Assembly: GCA_026991065.1 (NCBI GenBank) | Contig: JALXCG010000808.1 | Span: 1 to 10,740 of the forward strand | Length of the DNA stretch: 10,740 bases | Source: JALXCG01 sp026991065 [NCBI: Gemmatimonadota bacterium] | GTDB taxonomy: Bacteria; GCA-2686955 | Direction: 5' to 3' | Shown: one piece after another, positions 7,368 through 10,740 of the stretch | Layout of the letters: each line of letters starts with the position of its first letter | How positions within the stretch are numbered: position 1 is the stretch's first letter | The notes under the pieces: model-generated | Databases searched by the model: none | What the model was told of the DNA's origin: nothing | The model's input: the letters and a program-made list of their open reading frames with translations, nothing else | Position numbers and translations under genes: made by a program

Positions 7368-9713
7368 ATGGAAGAGCGTGAACCGCAAGACATCACACTA
7401 ATGGACTATGTCCATATCGTCTGGTCTCGGCGTTGGATGGTGGGGCTGATCACCCTTTCGGTGGTCGCCTTTACCGTGTTCTTTACCCTGCGCATGAAGC
7501 CGGTTTATGAAGCACAGACTTCGCTGCTCATTGAATCGAACGACGCCGGCGCGTTGTCGATCTTTGACCCCACCGGTTTGATGAAACAGAAGTTTCTCAT
7601 CAACAACGAGTGCGAACTGCTGCGCAGCCGCAGTTTGGCCCAGCGAGTGCTGGACCGGGCGCGGCAAGAGGGCTGGACGCCGCCCGAGACCGCCTCACCG
7701 GATGTGGATTGGGTTGCGGCGCTGCGTTCACGGCTGACCGTGAGTTCATTGAAGGATGCCGATGTCATCACGATCAAGATGACCGCCGGCGACCCCGATG
7801 AAGCCGCCTATTTTGCCAACTGCTTCGCGGATGAATACCGCAATCAGAATATCAGTCAGAATCGCGGCGAACTCTCCGGCGTGCGACGGTTTCTTGAGGA
7901 GCAGTTGGAGAAGGTCGAGGAGCGGCTGACACAGTCGGAAGAGGAGTTGCGGGCGTTCAAGACCGAATCGGGGTTGGTGTCGCTGAGCGACGAAGTTGAG
8001 TCGATGGTGCGCCAACTTGCCGAGTTCGAGAGCGCGGAGAACAGTGCCCTGGTGGACAAGCGCGCGCTCGAAAGCCGCCTGGCCTATGTGAAATCACAGT
8101 TGGAGGAGTCGCGGCGCGGATTGGTAGAGGATCTGGACGACTCCACCAACCCGCTGGTGGTGCAACTGCGCGATCAATTGGTCGCCCTGCAGACCGAGCG
8201 AACCTCTCTTCTGGTGCGTGGCGCTCGGCCCGATGCTCCGCAGATCCTGGAGTTGGAAAGCAAGATTGCCGAGGCGCGCAGCAACCTGGCAGAGGAGACG
8301 CAGAAACTCGTCGAGCGCGGACTGGTGCCCGGGGATCCCCTGGTCTACAACAACGAACTGGTCGAGAAGATCCTGGAACTGAGCACGGAGCTGGAGACCG
8401 CATCGGCGCGCGCCGCTGATCTCCATGCGGTGGTCGAAGAATTCAACGCAAAGTTGCAGACGTTGCCGGACAAGGAACTGGAGTTGGCGCGTCGAACCCG
8501 CGAATACACTGTCGACGAAAACACCTACCTCATGATGAAGAAGAAGTATGAGGAGGTGCGGATCTCGGAGGCGGGGGAGATTGGCAACGTGCGGATCATC
8601 GACACCGCCATCCCGGTTTTGGATCCCGTGCGTCCCAACAAACGCTTGAACACTCTGCTTGGACTCATCGTGGGCTTGGGGCTCGGTCTGGCCCTCAGCT
8701 TCTTCCTGGAGTATCTGGATACCTCCCTGCGCTCGATCGAGGAGGTCGAGAAGAAGCTCAATGCCACGGTTCTTGGCGCGGTCTCGCGTTGGGAGCGTCC
8801 CGATAGCGGGGAAACCGCGGGGGATGAAAGCGGGCGTTTGATCACCATGAATGCACCGCGCTCGGCGGTGGCGGAGGCCTACCGCACGGTGCGGACCAAC
8901 ATTGGATTCGCCGCCGTGGGGGCACCGCTGCGCACCATTGTGGTGACGTCGTCCGGTCCCAAAGAGGGCAAGTCCACGACGGCATCGAATCTGGCGATCA
9001 CCATGGCACAGAGCGGCAAACGGGTGTTGCTGCTCGATGCTGATTTGCGCCGCCCGGTGCTGCACAAGGTCTTCGGCGTTGAGCGTGACTGTGGGTTGAC
9101 CGACCACCTGGTCGGCGCAGTGGAGTTGAGCGAGATCATTCACGAAACACCGGTGGAGGGGCTCTGTGTTGTCTCCAGCGGCTCGATCCCGCCGAATCCT
9201 TCCGAACTGCTTGGCTCAGAGGCGATGCGCCAGGTTCTTGGCCGGCTGCAGGAACAGTTCGACCTGATCATTATCGACACCCCGCCCGTCATGGCCGTTA
9301 CCGACGCGTTGGTACTGATCGCCGAGGTGGATGGCGTGATCATGATTGTCGAAGCCGGGACCACCGCGGAGCAGGTTGCGGTGCGGACCCGCCAGTTGAT
9401 CGCTCCCGCTGCGCGCCGCTTCCTGGGGGTGGTACTCAACAACGTGGATCTGTCTCGTGGCTACGGCTATGGTCGATACGGTAGTTACCATTACCACTAC
9501 CAGTATCATTATCAGAGCGAGACTGAGCCGGCCGCGGCCGGAGGTCGCGGTGGGCGGCGAATCGCGCGCAGCATGGCCCTTCTGGCGATCTTCTTCATCG
9601 CCGTGGCAGCCGCCGTGTGGTCGAATCGGGACCAGCAATCGCGGATTGCGGCTTCCGAGAACCTGGAAGACCTGATTCAAGCCCCGCCGTCGGGGAGCGT
9701 CGCGCAGCGTTGA
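7368..9713 (+). CDS. Wzz/Wzc-type polysaccharide co-polymerase and tyrosine autokinase (BY-kinase)
   Basis: Inner-membrane protein of 781 residues that should control chain length and export of surface polysaccharide and autophosphorylate on C-terminal tyrosines. AGGA (7357-7360) overlaps the preceding stop, 7 bases before the ATG. Order: Wzz N-terminus and TM1 (about 23-41); periplasmic coiled coils (about 165-360); GNVR region (375-430, with literal GNVR at 406-409); proline-rich PVLDPVRP; TM2 (about 428-447); EAYRTVRTN oligomerisation motif (503-511); Walker A GPKEGKST (530-537); Walker A' VLLLDADLRRP (553-563); Walker B LIIIDTPP (633-640); tyrosine cluster with Y699, 701, 704, 707, 709, 711, 713 and 715. 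The ATPase core looks complete. The oddity is the end: after the cluster come Arg/Gly-rich residues and a third hydrophobic segment (735-751, LLAIFFIAVAAAVW), then a 30-residue polar tail, whereas standard BY-kinases stop at the tyrosine cluster. The family is certain; the polysaccharide made is unknown. Confidence 0.95.
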   Translation: MEEREPQDITLMDYVHIVWSRRWMVGLITLSVVAFTVFFTLRMKPVYEAQTSLLIESNDAGALSIFDPTGLMKQKFLINNECELLRSRSLAQRVLDRARQEGWTPPETASPDVDWVAALRSRLTVSSLKDADVITIKMTAGDPDEAAYFANCFADEYRNQNISQNRGELSGVRRFLEEQLEKVEERLTQSEEELRAFKTESGLVSLSDEVESMVRQLAEFESAENSALVDKRALESRLAYVKSQLEESRRGLVEDLDDSTNPLVVQLRDQLVALQTERTSLLVRGARPDAPQILELESKIAEARSNLAEETQKLVERGLVPGDPLVYNNELVEKILELSTELETASARAADLHAVVEEFNAKLQTLPDKELELARRTREYTVDENTYLMMKKKYEEVRISEAGEIGNVRIIDTAIPVLDPVRPNKRLNTLLGLIVGLGLGLALSFFLEYLDTSLRSIEEVEKKLNATVLGAVSRWERPDSGETAGDESGRLITMNAPRSAVAEAYRTVRTNIGFAAVGAPLRTIVVTSSGPKEGKSTTASNLAITMAQSGKRVLLLDADLRRPVLHKVFGVERDCGLTDHLVGAVELSEIIHETPVEGLCVVSSGSIPPNPSELLGSEAMRQVLGRLQEQFDLIIIDTPPVMAVTDALVLIAEVDGVIMIVEAGTTAEQVAVRTRQLIAPAARRFLGVVLNNVDLSRGYGYGRYGSYHYHYQYHYQSETEPAAAGGRGGRRIARSMALLAIFFIAVAAAVWSNRDQQSRIAASENLEDLIQAPPSGSVAQR
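9486..9515 (+). repeat. TAY-CAN codon repeat encoding alternating Tyr-His/Gln
   Basis: Ten codons alternate TAC/TAT with CAT/CAC/CAG and encode Y-H-Y-H-Y-Q-Y-H-Y-Q inside the kinase tyrosine cluster. The degenerate 6-bp periodicity suggests growth by slippage or short duplication, followed by synonymous drift. Confidence 0.7.
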
Positions 9714-9944
9714 GTTCACATCGGCGGCGCCGGTAGATGGAGTTTCGCATTCTCCCCCGCGGAGTGATATTGTCCGCCCTTGCCCCTGCCGTGGCCTTCG
9801 CCGCCACGGAGTGGCGCCGGGACTCCGGCGACGGCGGGCTTCCTCTTCCATAACTCGATTCCCGCACCAGGTTTGGTCACGCGACGGCGTGGCCGGCGAG
9901 GGAGTCAGGCCAACTCCGCTCTCGACTCCGGCTGGAGAAACTCC
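9714..9944 (+). promoter_or_regulatory. Structured 231-base leader before the GDP-mannose dehydratase gene
   Basis: Several perfect or near-perfect inverted repeats can form in the RNA: 9789-9795 with 9803-9809 (7 bp), 9815-9820 with 9825-9830 (6 bp, GACT loop), and 9875-9882 with 9887-9894 (8 bp with one G-U, GACG loop). A competing pair, 9802-9807 with 9811-9816, excludes the first two. GGAGTC at 9901-9906 can pair with GACTCC at 9924-9929 or 9821-9826. None is followed by a T-run, so no intrinsic terminator is called. A weak promoter-like pair, TTCGCA (9744-9749) and GATATT (9766-9771) with 16-base spacing, is the best candidate seen. High GC favours chance hairpins, so the regulatory role is only possible. 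Confidence 0.35.
9737..9853 (+). CDS. Possible 38-residue small protein with signal-peptide-like N-terminus
   Basis: A short ATG-to-TAA frame in the leader encodes 38 residues. Its N-terminal half looks like a Sec signal: Arg residues, then a hydrophobic run VILSALAPAVAFAA, then a polar tail (TEWRRDSGDGG). About three quarters of its third codon positions are G or C, as in the neighbouring genes. No good Shine-Dalgarno precedes it (only the weak GCCGGTAG). It overlaps two of the leader hairpins, so either the peptide or the RNA structure may explain the stretch. It could be a small membrane peptide, a leader peptide or chance. No family is recognised. Confidence 0.2.
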   Translation: MEFRILPRGVILSALAPAVAFAATEWRRDSGDGGLPLP

Positions 9945-9945
9945 A
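9933..9945 (+). promoter_or_regulatory. Shine-Dalgarno inside a small hairpin at the dehydratase start
   Basis: GGAG (9934-9937) is 7 bases before the ATG at 9945 and fixes that start. The same GGAG can pair with CTCC (9941-9944) across an AAA loop; a further T-A pair reaches the first base of the start codon. The stem would partly hide the ribosome binding site. It is short, so its stability in the cell is uncertain. Confidence 0.5.
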
Positions 9946-10740
9946 TGAGCAAACGCGTGCTGATTACAGGGATTACAGGCTTCGTCGGAAGTCATCTCGC
10001 CGACTACATATTGGCGGAGCACCCGGACGTTTCGATTTCCGGGATCATGCGTTGGCGTTCCCGAACCGAGAACATCCTGCATCTGCGTGACCGGCTCGAG
10101 TTGATCGAATGCGACATGCGAGATGCTTCCAGCGTGCGTGCGGTGATTGAGCAAGTGCGTCCCGATTGGGTCTTTCATCTCGCCGCGCAGAGTTTCGTTC
10201 CCTCCAGTTTTACCGCCCCGAGCGAGTCTCTTTCCACCAACCTGATCGGCCAACTCAATCTTTTTGAAGCGATTCGAAAATCGGGGCTGAAGTGCCGTGT
10301 GCAGATCGCTTGCTCCTCCGAGGAATACGGACTGGTTCATCCGGACGAAACACCGATCCGGGAAAGCAACCCGTTGCGTCCACTCTCGCCCTATGCGATC
10401 AGTAAGGTTGCGCAGGATCTGTTGGGCTTTCAGTACCACCAGAGCTACGGCCTTGATGTGGTGCGCACACGTGGCTTCAACCACACGGGTCCACGGCGGG
10501 GGCCGGTTTTTGTTTGTTCCGATTTCGCCAAGCAGATCGTCGATATCGAAATGGGGCGCCACGAGCCGGTGATCTCGGTGGGAAATCTCGATGCCGCCCG
10601 CGATTTCACCGACGTGCGCGACATGGTGGCCGCCTATTGGCTGGCCCTGGATAAGTGCGAACCCGGATCGGTCTACAACATCTGCAGCGGGGTCGGCTAC
10701 ACGATTCGCAATGTGTTGGATCGACTCCTGGCTCTCAGTG
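9945..10740 (+). CDS. gmd: GDP-mannose 4,6-dehydratase-like NAD(P)-dependent sugar-nucleotide epimerase/dehydratase, cut by window end
   Basis: Extended short-chain dehydrogenase/reductase acting on a nucleotide sugar in the cytoplasm, most likely converting GDP-mannose to GDP-4-dehydro-6-deoxymannose, a precursor of fucose, rhamnose or related deoxysugars in surface glycans. The visible 265 residues begin at once with the Rossmann fingerprint TGITGFVGS (G9, G12, G15), which confirms the ATG at 9945 even though the frame is open back to 9768. Other landmarks are an RWRSRTENI cofactor-region motif, FHLAAQSFVP, the catalytic Ser region CSSEEYG (S124/S125), the catalytic SPYAISK (Y150, K154), and FNHTGPRRG with FAKQI, typical of the GMD/RMD group. 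SSEEYG has Glu where Val or Met is more usual. About 60 to 80 C-terminal residues lie beyond the window. It follows the tyrosine autokinase, so it probably supplies sugar for the same polysaccharide. A 4-reductase (RMD) or another epimerase of this branch cannot be excluded. Confidence 0.85.
   Translation, partial: MSKRVLITGITGFVGSHLADYILAEHPDVSISGIMRWRSRTENILHLRDRLELIECDMRDASSVRAVIEQVRPDWVFHLAAQSFVPSSFTAPSESLSTNLIGQLNLFEAIRKSGLKCRVQIACSSEEYGLVHPDETPIRESNPLRPLSPYAISKVAQDLLGFQYHQSYGLDVVRTRGFNHTGPRRGPVFVCSDFAKQIVDIEMGRHEPVISVGNLDAARDFTDVRDMVAAYWLALDKCEPGSVYNICSGVGYTIRNVLDRLLALS

Noticed and set aside
8094-9143. Minus-strand open frame of 349 codons opposite the kinase gene
   Set aside because: Codon-register shadow of the kinase, whose coiled coil and Walker motifs prove the sense frame.
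9815-9830. Hairpin after the kinase gene as an intrinsic terminator
   Set aside because: The stem is GC-rich but is followed by mixed sequence rather than a T-run.
9768-9944. N-terminal extension of the dehydratase through the in-frame open leader (TTG starts)
   Set aside because: The Rossmann motif begins at residue 8 of the ATG form, normal for this family, and the ATG has its own Shine-Dalgarno.
9216-10562. Minus-strand open frame of 448 codons across the kinase end, the leader and the dehydratase
   Set aside because: It is in mirror register with both sense genes, which share a frame. Its product is low-complexity and Arg-rich with no domain, so the open leader segment is attributed to GC content.

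Overview
This is a GC-rich window with every supported gene on the + strand. It suggests a Gram-negative, double-membrane bacterium of the Fibrobacterota-Chlorobiota-Bacteroidota (FCB) superphylum or a nearby candidate phylum. The base composition is unlike typical Bacteroidota. The evidence is a PorU-like C25 peptidase with a C-terminal FlgD/sorting-like beta domain, directly followed by a PorV-family outer-membrane barrel. Lineages such as Eisenbacteria, Krumholzibacteriota or Latescibacterota would fit, but the phylum is an inference.

Region 1 (1-6731) is a tight three-gene unit: a very large gingipain/PorU-type cysteine peptidase whose 5' end probably lies left of the window, a PorV/PorQ-family barrel that overlaps it by 4 bases (ATGA), and 3 bases later a lipoprotein with two fibronectin-III-like domains. 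PorU and PorV are partners in the attachment complex of the type IX secretion system (T9SS) of Bacteroidota. There, PorV shuttles cargo and PorU cleaves the cargo C-terminal domain and joins the cargo to an anionic surface lipopolysaccharide.

Region 2 (6867-9713) begins after a 135-base gap. It is a two-gene exopolysaccharide unit: a small exported SLBB protein, and 9 bases later a Wzz/Wzc-type tyrosine autokinase (BY-kinase) with a complete ATPase core, an eight-tyrosine tail cluster and an unusual extra membrane segment after that cluster.

Region 3 (9714-10740) is a 231-base non-coding or short-ORF leader, rich in possible hairpins, followed by the first 265 codons of a GDP-mannose 4,6-dehydratase-like sugar-nucleotide enzyme cut by the window end. 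Regions 2 and 3 look like the start of a surface-polysaccharide locus. Its position beside porU-porV is the most suggestive feature, because T9SS sortases attach proteins to surface polysaccharide. No RNA genes, CRISPR arrays, insertion sequences or convincing factor-independent terminators were seen.
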